The notes under the pieces: generated by a model
What the model saw: only the letters and a program-made list of their open reading frames with translations
Database searches by the model: none
What the model was told of the DNA's origin: nothing
Program-made: the position numbers and the translations under genes
Origin: Zonotrichia leucophrys gambelii
Lineage: Eukaryota > Chordata > Aves > Passeriformes > Passerellidae
Length of the DNA: 64,000 bases
NCBI RefSeq assembly: GCF_028769735.1
Contig: NC_088173.1
Location: 22,260,038-22,324,037, forward strand
Direction: 5' to 3'
In this document: one piece after another, positions 49,501-63,432 of the stretch
How the letters are laid out: every line of letters starts with the position of its first letter
Numbering within the stretch: position 1 is the stretch's first letter

Positions 49501-52500
49501 ATTAATAGGTTCTATTGTACGCACATGTCTAGGGCCTGCTTATGCTTTTCATTAAGCCATCATGAAATAGCTATTGCTAGATAACACCAGCTGTGGCCAT
49601 TTTATCCTGGAAAGCAATTGGGATGTTTCAGTTAAACTGGAACCAGGAACTACAGAAAAAGCAAAGTCCACACATGGAATTAATTTGAAAAGAGCTAATC
49701 AGAGAAATACCAAGCACAACCCATGGTATTTGCTATGTATTTATATGTTTTAAGTTAGGTCAAAGATGTTCATCTCAGGGTGACAAGGCCAAGTTTCGCC
49801 TTTATTCTCTGAAACTTTACACAAAATATGCACAACTATATTCACCACGAGTATCCATCCCTACCACCAGCTTTAGCTGGTCACATTAATGCCATCTGGA
49901 AGTTGCTGTTTGGCCAGTAGAATGAACTATTTTTGTTGTTGTTGAGGGAGTAGGAGATTCCCTAAAGGGTGTTGTAAATTTAAGCAGTGGCTCTGTATTT
50001 AGCAATGATTTGGTTCTGTGCTTTTAAATATGCCCTCCTAGCATATGTGCTTACTGGGGAATAAGACTGCTCAGATTCATATGATTATTTATTTACATTA
50101 GTGTAAATACAATTGAATGTCCTAGCTTATAATTAATATTTCAGGAGTAGCAGTGGAACAAAAGGAAAACAAGACTTAGTGTTATTGAAATAATTGTCAT
50201 TCTTACTATCATCTCTTCCATTCATCATTCTAGGAATACACCCACAGTTTTCTTTCAAAAGCTTGATCAAATAAATATGTCCTTCACTGTGCCTGGAGAA
50301 CCAGTGCATCTGGACTCAGCTAGGGAGGCACTGTAGAGATTTCCAGCCTGCACAGTGAGTGAGCTGCCAGCTCTGCCTCTTTATCTGACCAAGAATAGCC
50401 CAAGCTCAAACGCCTTTGCTGAGCCAAAACTGTTGGGAGGCAGTCAGCCCCTTGGGAATCAAGCCAGGGTTTTTCCCAGTGACAGATATATTCCATCTTC
50501 ATCCTTATTAATGGAACATTTATAATTGATTTTCTTTGTTTACGCTTTCCCTTCCTTTTGCAAGGAAGAACAAAAGTCTAAACTTTGCTTTCTGTATGAC
50601 AAACATGAGGGAATTCCTTACAGAATTTTAATCACACAGTGGGAAGCACTGAGCATGGCTTTCTATTAAAATACAGTTCCATTTCTATCAATTACTGAAA
50701 TTCATTGTTTCTTCTGAAGCCCAGACAGAAAAATAACACACGTAATTAGTGTGGATTCTTCTCTGAAAAGGTGAATGTAGTTACAGGACAGTTCACACAA
50801 CAGAGGTGGAAAATAATAACCTGATGGAAATCAGGCTGTATTTTCTCTGGCAGCAAAGTTGGTTTTGGAGATTCCTGCTTTCTATTATTGCACCAATGGC
50901 ACATAATCACAAGTGCACTGTGCCTCTGCACTTGTGCTAATGTGATTGTTTTGAGGCTGTGCTGTAAACTGGATTAGTGAAACAATTTTAGGAAGATTTC
51001 CCCACAATCTCTAAATAGCACTGAAAAATGCTATACATTAGCAAGACCCTTTAATGAAGAGGCCTTGGAACCAAGCTGTGCATCAGCTATTAACTCAGAG
51101 GAGTGCACTCAGGTAGTACCTACTCCTCAGATGCAGGATGCTGGAAATATGAATATGATGTGAAGAGAAGCATTGTATGGACTACCCCTACTTAAATTTT
51201 AGCCCCATGCTGAATAGGACTGAATCCAGTTTTGAAAGGTGTCCTTCCCTGTTAATGCAACACAGTCAAAGCAAAATTGCTGACCTTTACTGAGAGGCTG
51301 GTCCAACTCTGAGCTGTATTAGAGTGCTCTTTGTGCAGAGGCAATTAAGACAAAGTGATGTATTTTCAGTTAATATGCATCATGAAGAAACACATTGCTT
51401 GGAAATTAAGCCCTTGCCTAAGAATAGGAGTCAAATATTATGCAGTATGATTAACTTACAAGTTTAGAGACTATTCTAGTTCTAAAATGCTTCACAAAAA
51501 AAGTTCCTATCTGTTTCTGTTTTGCTTCACCCATACTCAAGAGCAGATCCAGGTGAAATCTCACCCTCCTTTTTTGCACTTTTGTTTTTATTTTGTGATA
51601 ACTATGATAGTTTGGAGGATGATTTTTTTTCCAGCCTCTGGATCAATAGAGTTCTACTACCTGAAGCAATAGCATAAATACCAGTGAACCAGCAGGGAAT
51701 TGATTTAAATCTATAGCAGCAATGAAGTCATCTGGCATCATCAGCTGCTGCTCTAGTAGGAGACTATTTCAGCACACTTCTAATGTTTTTCCTTTTAGCT
51801 AAAAATGTGGCTTGTGGCTTTTTCAGATGCCTGAATCCACACTGTGTTTTACATTCTCTCTGTGTGACAAAGCTTTAGGGCAGTGCAGAAGGAACTCTGG
51901 TTGCTGTCCAAAGAAAGACCTGTGCTCCACTATAACGATGCAACATTTCTAGAACTTTACATTTATGTCACAAATATTTCCTCCTCAGCTGGAAATCTGT
52001 GTGGAGTTTGTCTGGCTAAATTATATTCAAAAGCTGAATCATTATAAATTCCCAGTTATAGAAGTGATGATGGGAATGATAACAAGATTATGCCTCTCAG
52101 AGAATCATAATCTCAACAACTTGGTCGCAGTAAATTAGGGATATCTCTTTTGAAGCTATTATCCAAGTGCTTTGTAATAACCATTAAGGCAAAAATCTGC
52201 CTTTGTGTGCTGTCAAGCTGCAACAGCCCTCAGTTTTGGCAGTAAAAATATCAATACTAATCTCAGGCTGTAAATTGATGCTACAGAGACTTTGGTGATT
52301 TATGAGTTCCCATAAGACTCTCATCCTGTCAGAGCAGGGCAGAGACACAGCTCACAATCACCAGCCCTCAGGTTAAGCTTTCTGTGTTGCTAAAAAAAAG
52401 ACCTTTATTTATTTATATTTAGTCATTCCAGACCCTTGTGAGCACAGGGCTCTTGCGAAGATGTCACTGCCTGTGCTGCACTGACCATGAAGCTGCAGAG

Positions 52501-54364
52501 GCTGCTGGTGAACCTGAGCAGGAGTGAAACTCTGAGGTCTCTGCCTCACCCTCCAGCCTCCTCTCTTGCTACCAGAGAAAACTCAGGTGCTCAGGCTGGG
52601 TGGGATTTGTGAGGTTTTCCAGCCAATTGTCCCACCAGCAATGGAGAGTACAGCTTCATTCTGCTTTTCCACTGTGCCTTCTGGCTGTGCACCTGATCAG
52701 CCCAAACTGCATCTCATTCCAGAAATCCAGACCTCTTCATCACTCTGCACTAAAATTCCTTGTAGCTGCATCTATGGATGACATGAAAAGTCTTTTAAAA
52801 TCCCAGAGTTTTGTTATTCAGAATGACTTTGTATTCTATATTTTAAATTGACATTGAGATAAATTAGATCGAATTCAAGCCACTTTAATTGTAGATTAGA
52901 ATAAAACCATGTGATCTAATTTAGTAAACCAAAGCTACTTTCAATTCATATCTTTGGCCAATACATATTCATTTCCTGAACATGTTTATGTAAAGAAAAC
53001 TGAAAGCACCATTTTAACAGGTAGGCACCCAATCAAAAATGACAAAAAGTTGGTTTTTACCAGGAGACTAATTTTGTTTTATAACATACCGATTTTTAGA
53101 GCAGGAAAAAGGGTTATGTGACCCCCACTTCTGGAGATGCACTCTAACAAAAGGTATAACAAGTACAATGCAATTGCAAAGTGGAACAACTATATAAAAT
53201 TGTTGCTTTATAAGTAAGATAAATGAAAACAAAGCGTACTAAAACAGACTAATAGCAAAAATAACTTAAATAGTGAGTTTCTCTGACTTGTCTGTCTTTA
53301 GGCCCAGATGCTATACATGATTACAGAACAAGGAAGCCTGAACACACTCCCTCCACAGGAAAGATCTCCAATGATAGGCAGCACCAGCAATGCCAACTAT
53401 TTGTGGTGCCCAGCCCCCATCCTTCATATGTGCCATCTCACAAACATCACTACCCTGGCAAAACTGGGTGATGTGTGAGGAAACTCAGCAATTTCACCAG
53501 CATTTGTAGAGTGGGGCACAGATTAAGGTGAGAAAGACTTTGTCTATGAAATTACCTGAGTCGAAAGAGGCAGAAAAAAGGTTTTGCTCTGCTTTGCAGT
53601 TTCATTCTGAATCCTCCTCATGGCCAGGATGAATCACGGGCTAGGGAAGGAACAAGAGAGAATAGAGCAGATAGATTAGAAACCGAAGCAAGCTGCATGG
53701 GATCATGCAAGGTCTGCTTTCAGGGGGCTGAGTGGCTGTGGGCTGCATTTTCCCATTGACTAGAGCAGACAGGGATGCAGCAGGAGCTGCTTGAGGAAGC
53801 GAGCTCTAATGTGACATGAGCCATGAAGTGATCCCGCCTGGATGATTCCCAAACACTGCAGAGACACACAAAGCATCAGGTTTGCAGCCTCTGTGTGACC
53901 AGAATCCCACGGGGTTTGTGTGCTCACAGATGCTTACAGACCCTGGTAATTATGCAAACATGCACATTAGTCAGCCTCCTGCAGAACATGGGGTGCAGAG
54001 GCAGATAACAGGCTTCAGACACCCTAAATTTTTCCCCCTTCCACTTGTCCTAGTCTTTATTTTGAACCTCTTATACATCTAGTTACAGTTGAATACACAC
54101 TTGCAATAGGTTACAATAAATATGGCTTGATTTCTGAAATAATTTAAATGTATATATGTGGATATGACATATACCACATTTTTTCTTAGACATATGCAAG
54201 CAAATTCACATGAGATGATATGGCTATATTTAACATTGTTACCTTTCCAGCATAGTAGTTTTACAAGCCCAGAATAGGCTAGAATTTTGATTTATTTAGG
54301 GCTAAAATATGTTACAATTTCTTTTTCTTAAACAAGCTTTTTCAATAGTTAAGGTGCTCTCACA
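46598..54364. other. Upstream flank: no gene recognised
   Basis: AT-rich intergenic DNA with a GC-richer patch at about 48690-49110, where overlapping frames are open on both strands without recognisable domains. A homeodomain/POU-like motif cluster lies at 47811-47836. No exon, RNA gene or named repeat is recognised. Confidence 0.6.
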
Positions 54365-54380
54365 ACATGCTGCAGCATGT
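54365..54380. repeat. 16-bp perfect palindrome
   Basis: ACATGCTG is followed by its exact reverse complement CAGCATGT. A palindrome of this length can arise by chance. No flanking element is seen. Confidence 0.9.
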
Positions 54381-57300
54381 CTGCATTGAACACTCTACAT
54401 ACTTCCAAGTATACTCTTCTTAAAGCACCAAAAATAGAGGAAGTGCATAGGTTATTCATGGATTTTGCCTATTATACACCATGTTGAAAACAGACATAAT
54501 TCATTAAGTGGACACAGTGAGGAGAAGGGAAATTGGTTTTTCCTGGGAGCAAATGACCGTGCTGGGCAGGGAGGAGGCTTCCCAAGGACACAGCAAGATG
54601 CTAGGAAAAGCAAGCAGAAATAAGAAATCTCAGGAAATGGAAAACTGTGGTATAATTTGGATTAGAAAAATGAATGGAACAGCAGAGCCACAGGTTCCTG
54701 AAGTAAAGGAAAGAAAAATAATTTTGGGGAGCTAAAGGATATTGTACAACATTTGCTGTAACCCAGGAAGTTGGTGGAAGAGCAGGAGTGAATTTGGAAG
54801 TGAAGACCCATTCCCCATGGACCAAGTAAACAGGGTTCAGCATGTTTACAAACTTTTCAGAGTTTCAGCCTCAGTTTTCTGCAGTTATAAAATTTGCCTC
54901 GATTTATATCTGCTCACACAAAACTCAGCTTTTGAGCTTAAGGGCTTTTTCATGCTTCCTGAAGACCTTTGAAGGAAAGTTGTAGAGGTAAATTGAATTT
55001 GTATCTGACCAGGAGCCCCCTCAAATAGAAAAGACCACAGCCACGGGGTGATCAGCTTTAAACAGCTGCCCCTTTTGGTCCTCATGGGCATCTGGTGTTG
55101 TCTTCCCAAACACAGGAGATTATCTCCTCCCCCTACCCTTCCCAGGGGGAAGAAGAGCAAGATGGAGAGGCAAACTTTCCTATTTGATCCTTCCACTGGA
55201 CACAGAGAAGAGAAAGAGAAGAAACTCTCTGTTTGCTTTCCTCCTACTCGCAACTACTCACAAGCCAAGGAATATATTCACTGACAGGATAGGAAAGAGC
55301 TGCAGGTAGAAGTGTAATAAGTTGATGGAGTTAATTGACTGAGCTAATTATCCATTGAAAGTAAGAAACCTAACTGTACTAGACCTCTCTGAAAGGAACT
55401 GATATCTGGCACAAAACTGATAAATAATTAATTTCTAGGGGCTGATCCTTTGTGACTTAAAGAGATGCAGGGAGACACAAGTCAGCAGCATTCAGACCCT
55501 CTGAAGCCTCCTTTGATCCCTCAGTACATCCATTTTGCATTCCTGCTGTACACCACATTTGTAGGTCAAACTCTGGATCTTCATTGACAGTTTCCCTGCA
55601 AAGTCTGTACAGGGAAGGTGTGCACTGTCCATGCTGCATTGACTAACATCTCCTGCCATTACTCAAAAAAACATTTCCTGCTGAAACGAGTGTGGTGCGA
55701 GTCCAAGCTAGGAAAACACAAATGAGGGTTCACACGTATGTCTTGCACGTGCGAATAACCTCCCTGAGGAGGTGTGTATGTGATATACCCTTACACTCTA
55801 TTCGTGATAGTGCTTCTGGGAATTTAACAGCATGCACCTGAATCCTTTCTGTTCTTACCAAAGCAGCAGCAATGCAGAGTGCTAAGGGGCAATTTGCACC
55901 CTTGTGCAGAGCTGTGGGTACTTACTTGGGAGGCAGCAGTCTTTAGGGAAAGACTTGCCCAGTGTGAGTGGGTACATCCCAGGGCACTGCCATGTGCCAG
56001 CACGCAGCCTGGATTCCAGCAGCAGGGCAGGGGGATGTAAGGTGTCTCTCAATTACAGGAGAAGCTGCGGCATGAAACGTGCTACCACAGCCTGAAATGC
56101 TGCAGCTCTGGCCATGAGAGAGGCCAGCAAAAACCGAGCTCTGCACAGGTGACCAGAAACCCTCCTGCCTTGGCCCCTGCCCACTATGCAGCAACAGAAG
56201 CTCAATTTAGCATACTGGTACAGGGGTTTTTCCATTATCAGCTATCCACTCATAAATGAACCCTCAATATTCAATGGTCTTTCTTTTTTTACAGTCTATA
56301 GATTTTATGGCCTACTTTGTACTTCCAAGTGGGCTTTTTCCAGTACTAAAATGGATCTGAACCATTTTCTTCATGTAAAATCAATAGCAGACATAGATCC
56401 AGGTCTCTCTCTTAAATATCTAAGCACCAACAAATTTCACTGCTCTCATTTTTTATCAGCAGCTATTGCTCTCAACAGAGATTAAAATAAAAACAATTTA
56501 AGCTGCTTAGTGAAGTTAAATAGCTTTTAGAACAATTTATTAGGAAAATAAAATTTCTAGTTAATGATTTACCATATGATCTTTAACGGATTTTAAGATA
56601 AAACATAGTGCTTATATTTACAATACAGATACACTGTGGAGATATTCTAACCAAGTTGTATTCAAGACACCCAGACACCCACTTATTAGAATAATGCTTT
56701 CAAACATAGTGTACAAAGTGGTAATTCTTGGCTCACAGGGCTCCTGCCAGTGTTAACACCCCCAAATTTTTGAGAGTGAAAGCAGAATGCATGCTGAACA
56801 AGGGCCTTAATGTTGTCACCATAGAGATGACACTTTGCAACCCTTATTTGTCTCCTTGATTGCACCGAACAAATGCACTCTCTCTGTAGACAAATGCTTT
56901 TGGTTTCTTGAGTATCATTTCTCTAGATGATGCTTCAAATAATGTCTTTGTAGAGACATAAATATTATTTTGTAGTGCGGTGAAATTTACACAACAAAGA
57001 ATACAGTAGCTCTTCTGATAGACAGACAAGAATCAGTTTGAATAAATGCAAAGAAAATTCCTTTGTTAAAACACAGAGAGACAGGACAGTCTCTTTGTCT
57101 ACACAAACAAGGATGAAAGAACCTGTTATTTGTATTTGGCCAGTCAATTTGAAAACACAAGAGAGAAAATATTTTGTGTAAACTAAACCAAAAATATTTT
57201 TCTCGGATTGGAAAACCAAAACCACTCATGTTTCCTTCAAAACAGGAAAAAAAAAATAAAAGTGTTTCTACAACATATTTCTTTTTTTTCCCATTTGAAA

Positions 57301-60300
57301 GTTCTGCAAAATCTGATTCAAATTCATAAATAGCATGAGCTGTTTTCCAGTAAATTAAAAAAAATACAAAAAATAATCACCCAGCCCTATTCCAAAATAG
57401 CCAGAGTAAAAATCAATGCAGTGCAAAAGGGCTATGCACTCCCACCTCCAAAGCTTTCATGCCTTGCAATCCCACCACAAGAAGCCCTTGCCCTCACTCT
57501 CCACCACCCCCACACTGAGCAATTGGTGCAAGAAGCAATTTCCCTGCTCAGCGAAGTGCCATCCACTTTGTGCCATTTGTAGGGCTGCACAAGAGCTCAC
57601 AGAGAGCAAAGAAAACAATAGATGGTGGCAAAAGTCACACTTCATCCTAATTTTAAAACAATAACAGACTTCAACACAAGGTTTGGTGCCCAGACCAAGT
57701 GTAGCTAAGCCTGAGCAGGTTGCACAGTGAGATTGCTCAGCAATGCATGGGGGTTAATGTGCAATTGCAGCTGACTTCCCCAGCCTGGCTCCTCACAAAC
57801 CCAACCCTGGACCCAAGGAGCAGAGTTCCTTAAGCTACTGATTAAAATGGGTCTTTTGCCTCTTTTTCTGGCTTTTACTCTAGTTTATTCTTTCTTGAAT
57901 GAGCTTGTTTTCATGACAGCTAGGGCCATAAAACCAAAACCCTTTAAAATGCCAATTTGATTAAGCTGTTACCAAATTATAGCAATCTAAATGCATTCAC
58001 AGAGATAAGCCCTGTCGTGACACAGAAAGCTCTGCACTGTGACCCTTGGTCCAAATCCAACCCAGAGGACAACCTGCCTGCCTTGCCACACCTGCTGGCC
58101 ATGGTGGGGCAGAGGAGTTGAAGGCGGATAATCTGCTCTTGCCAAATGCTGCCTGACTTTGGAGGAAGGAGCTGCTGGCTCAGCTAACAGACCCTCAGCC
58201 TCAGCACTGCTCCCTGCCCCTCACCATGCTGTCTGGGCTGCAGATGTTTCATAGCCACTGATTCCAGAAGCTGATTATCTAATTGCTCTGTCATGTCAGC
58301 TCTGACCTCATGCTCAGCCCAAATCCCCCAGCCCTTGGGGCTGATGGCATTTTCTAGAAACAGTCAGCCTGCTTGTCCAGACAAGGAAAGGCAAGCTTGA
58401 GGGAGGTGGTGTCAGGACTTGAGCTTTTGACCCTGAAGGCAATATGGATTCAGCTGACTTGAGACACTTGACTCTGTGAACTTGAGCCTGAACTCACACA
58501 GCTGGCCCAGAGGGGTAGGTAAGATCACTGGAGCTCCATTTTGAGCTGCATAGGCAGAAGTGACCTGGGAGCTTAAACCATCCCCACCCCCTCAATCAGA
58601 AATCATCTCCCTTTAGTGCAAATGGCACAGTGGAATCAAACCCAATCAAAATTTTAAGAGTTATTTGCTGTTGTTCCTTTCACTAGAGTTTGTACAGTGA
58701 ATTGTTCATGTCTGTCAGAGAAAAAAACCACAGAAAAACTTGGTTTATTTCCTCTGACATGTCTGAGAAACAGAGTTGCTATAAGCTCTCCTTATCTCAA
58801 AATGTTTTATCAGGGTAAAAAAAAAAAAAAAAGCCCACAAAAAAACACTTGCCAAAAGAGTCACCCTATGATTGCTGTGCTGAGCATCACCCAGTGCAGG
58901 CTGCTCTGCTGTCCCCAGCTCTGTCAGCTGAGCCAGCTCAGGGGCAGCTGTGGGGGACCCAGCCTTCAGTGCCCAGCGCAGGAAAAAGGAGCTGGGTCCC
59001 TTCTGTGCTGTGGGTTGCTGTGACAGGCACAGAAGTGCTGGCAAGTCCTTCTCCATTTGAATGAGCATCTCCATCTGTGTGCCTGAATCCAAGCACCAAT
59101 GCCTACCCAGCTGTCTCCTCACAATGTTTCTAACTGGGCTATGACACCTGCAGGAGAGAAATCCAATTTTCCCTCGCAGCAGAAGAATCCCTGATGCTCA
59201 GACTTGCTAGTCCTGCAGTGATCCACAAATGGATCTTGGTTCAGATTTTAGCTGGGAACAGGGCTGCTTATTTTTGCAAGTGCATGTCTAAATTCTTCAG
59301 CAGTTGAAATAGGCCACCAGACACATACAATTGTTTTAGTACCATCCTAAGGAAAATATAGAGAAGGAGGAGCAGTGGGGATGAAGGGAAGGACAGCTGT
59401 GAATGGGTAGACAAAATGGAGGACATAGGTCAGTCTGAAGGCTTTGTCCAGATACACCTTTATGTACAGCCTGGACAAATCAGAAGCAATTTGAGTTCTG
59501 AGGGAGAAGGAAAAAGAAATTGCCTGAGCAATTGTCACAGCTTAATCTATGTCTGATGTGCTGTTTGATTGCACAGGACCTGAACAACTTCACTGAGCAA
59601 GTAAGATGAAAAGCAGAGAACTCAGGGAGAACATTTAAGGCACCCTGTTCTGTTGAGCCTCTGATTCAGCTATTTGTAGCAATTCTTTTACCAACTCATG
59701 GTCCAAGTCCTGCCTGCAGATAAGCACGACAGGAATTCAAATAAAGACTACTCAAAGTGTTGCTGACAAACACATACATTGCACTGCTGCTTCTCTCCCC
59801 AAGATAAATGTAATACATGTGGTTATCTCACTCAAGCAAGTTAAGTTTAAAATACAGCTTATTACTGAAAATTGAACCTTGACTTACTTACAGTGATATT
59901 TGCTGTCCTGGCTGTATTTGTGTCCCATGACCTCAGAGGTACAGTCTGTCATGGACTTTGGATCTTATCTCTTTTCTGATTTCCTTTTGTGACCTTTAGA
60001 TGCATTTACTTTTTCAGCTACTGCTCCTCTGCTTAAAAAGTCTGCAGGATGGCATTTCTCTACCTGATGCTTTATTACCTCTTTCGACAATTTTCTTGAG
60101 AAATTTTAAAGGAGTAATCTCTGCCAAGCCCACTGCCTCTGCAGCCCTTGCACAGTGTAGAAGTAACTAGTGATTGTCATTTTTCACATTCTCTGGTTTC
60201 ATAGTCTCCTCTCTGTCCGAATCTCCCAGGTGGAAATGGATCCATTCTTCTTTCCCAGTGCTATCTGAGGGTGTTAAGGTTAACCTTGTACCACATTTCT

Positions 60301-62152
60301 GTTTCTCTTTGGCAGAGCATACTGTTTTGACAGGCTGCTGAAGATGAAGCAACACATTGGTACCAAAGTCCATGGTAACCACTCATTAATTTTTTAACAT
60401 TTGCTCTGATCAGTGCCCTACAAAGAGCTACTCTGAAAATCCCCGGAATAGGCAAATTATTGGCATACTTGACTTTGAAGTTCAACAGATCTAATGAAAT
60501 CCTACCCCTGGCACACACTGCTGCAGAAAACTGCTGAGAATAAAGTATTGAGCTGATATTTTGTCCTAAATCCATAGAAGTATTCCAGAGTTAAACTACA
60601 ATACATTTTGAGCAGCTAGAAGAGCTCTCTAGAGAATGTTTAATCCCTTTTGATGAGAGAGCACTCTTTTACAGAAGCCCATTTCCTTTTTCAATGAGAA
60701 TTAATTTTGCCAGTTATTTTGATTAACACATCTTGAAAGAAATCTCATGTTTATAAACTAATAATCATCTACAGCTAGGAATGCATTACAGAAATTGAAG
60801 AGTGGCAGTAGAAAAAGGACTTTTCAGAATGGCAGAATCCTTCCACCAAATCATGCACGTGCAAAGAACTTACACCATCCCAGCAGTATGTGAGTGCAAG
60901 AGGTTTACCAAAACCAGAAGCTTTGACTGTTGAGGTATTCAATGTTCAGTGTTCCTTGAAGTCAGGAAATAATCTAGGTAAAACACAGAGCTGTGAAACA
61001 AACTAGGAGCATTTATAAAGAAGGACTGCCCAAGGAGTTCATTGTATCTTCTCACCTTCCCCCAAAAATAACCAGTGGGAAACACAGCATGTTAATGTAT
61101 GCAAGGCAGTGACCTCCACTGGAAAATGAGATGCCCAAATTTCCTAGAACTTTTCTGGGAAGCAGCAGGTGATGACTGAAGTGCCCTCACAGGCACAGCA
61201 GGTGTCCAGGCATGCCCAGCTGCTCCCAGCACTGTGGAAAGGCCCAGTTCTTGCTCAGCAGATGTGACCACGTCCCTGCATTGCCCCAGATGTGCTGCAG
61301 GAGAGGACAAGGCCATGCAGACAGACACACAGACACAGCTCTGCTCAGCCTCTTTCTCCCTCCCCTTTGCACTCACCTGTGGATGCTGCAAACAGGAGCT
61401 GCTGCTGCTGCTCAGGGCTGGGCTTCCCTTCACAGTGATCCATGGCACAAGGAACTCTCACAGTGTTGTAAGCAGTTTATTTTTCCCCCATTGCCTCTTT
61501 GTACACCTGGAACAGCAGAGGTGGTGCCAGAAACTCAACTGGGCACAAGAGACAGGCCCAAGAAAAAGCCTGAGCAGCTCTTCCAAGCTGAACTCCACCT
61601 TGCTGGTGGTAGCAGCAGCACCAGGAACAGATGGGCCAGCTGGTCTCCAAAAGCTGTAATTGCTCTCTCATGGCCCTGCTTCCTCATGTGCTGGGAGCAG
61701 GAAGCCATTGTCAACTTACTGCTTATTTTGGTTATTATAGTAGTGCATTGCTGAGACTCTTGTAGCCTGGTGACAAGCTACAACAAAAAAATTCCTTCCA
61801 TAAAGTATGGGATTCCATGGTGTCTTCAGTCCATCCCTGGAAGGCAGCCAGCACCACCAGGCAGCGTTGCAGCTCTGTCATTTTTATAAAGCACTCATAA
61901 GACATGCACCTTATTAAGTGCTTGGAAAGTAATCCTAGTTTAAATTGATGGATGAACAAAGGAACAGCAATTTGCTGTTGGGGAATATTTTATTTGCTTT
62001 TCACCACAGGAAGGTGGATAGGAAAACAAAGTCACCCAAGTTGGAAACAAATAAATGAAATGCATTCAATTAGTTAATGGAGTGTCTCACAAAAGGTTGC
62101 ACTATTAGAAAATTAAATTAGATCTTCCCAATATGCTGAGAGTCATTAACAC

Positions 62153-62174
62153 TTTTTTTTCTTTTTTTTTTTTT
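62153..62174 (+). repeat. Poly-T tract
   Basis: A T-run interrupted by a single C. On the minus strand it could be a retroposon poly-A tail, but no retroposon body is recognisable next to it. Confidence 0.85.
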
Positions 62175-63391
62175 GGAAACTGGCTGAAATATTCAGGGAA
62201 TTATTTTTCACCATTGGCTTTTTGCTTTCCCTGACATACCTTTCAGTCCTGATTCTCTTCAGATTCTTAGTCTTGGAAACAGTGCTAATTTGTGAAAAGC
62301 CTTCTTAACTTAAATGACTTTGGTGTAATTCATGAGTACATGGAACATATTTCAGATTTTTCTAAAGGAACATGATGTCCTGAGAGATCAGCTTCACAAG
62401 CTATTATATGAGTTAGTCCCACTGCTTACAAAAGGTCTCAGCTCAAGCGTGTTTACTGGTGGCTTTCTTTGCCTTTTTACAGCAAAACAACAGAAAATAG
62501 GGGATAGAAGCATTTTAAATTTGCAGTTCTGCCTTTGCAATGTCATTCCAAGTTAACCACGTCCAGCTGACATTGGGTTAGTTAACACCAGCATGGCGTT
62601 GCTGGGACAGCACCAGAGTGCCAGCCACACCTCATAGGTCAGATAGGTCAGCACACCAGAGCTCTGCGTGGAGGGGTGGCAGAGCTCTCATTGCCTCCAC
62701 ACCATTCCAGCTGGAATGCTGCAGGGCCTGTGGTCAGGAAATGCAGTGCATGAGTGGCCACCTCTCTGTAACTTCACCTGGACCTTGCTGGAGAGATGGG
62801 AAGAAGGGATGAGGATATTTCCTGCAAGTACCTACCTAATTGAGCTCACCTATTTTCAGAGTGTGCTCCTTCCTCTTTGTCAGTGTAAGTGATCTCACCC
62901 AAACCATGAGTGGAGGGTCCTAAGCACCCCCAGCCAAGCTAGAGGGGAGTCTGCAGGAAGCAGCTCAGTGCCACCTCTTGTTTCAGTGACATGGAACCCA
63001 TCTGTCCCATGGGAAAGCCCAAATCCTGCATTAAAGGTAGCACAGCAGCAGAAAGCATAGGCGAAGCTCCTGGGCAAGGGGGCCAAGGTTGAAAAAGAGT
63101 CAGCCAGGGACATAAAGGCACTTTTCTTTTTCACACCAAGAGTGCTTCTTACCCAGGCAAATAAAAGACTCAGGTACATATGGAGACCCATTATCTCCAT
63201 GTGCTTAAAACTGAATTCTTTGCAGCATGAGATCTGGCTTGCTCTTATGTAAGCAAATTATTTTTATCTGCTTCTAGCCTAATAGAGACTTGACTATTTT
63301 GAGAACTCATAGGTTTCATTGCTATGGAAACTAACTCTGTATCTTTAGGTGAGTCTTGCTATCTCTGATTAGCAGAGTCCACATCTCAGCT

Positions 63392-63432
63392 TAAAAAAAA
63401 AAACAAAAAAAAAAAACAAGCAAAACAACAAA
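63392..63432 (+). repeat. Poly-A / (CAAA)n tract
   Basis: A-runs interrupted by C, then CAAA-type units. It may be a simple repeat or an old retroposon tail. The sequence before it resembles no element I know. Confidence 0.85.

Noticed and set aside
61212..61754. 180-codon plus-strand ORF with a hydrophobic C-terminus (VNLLLILVIIVV)
   Set aside because: It overlaps other open frames on both strands in the same segment. It is composition-biased and has no recognisable domain, splice context or promoter.
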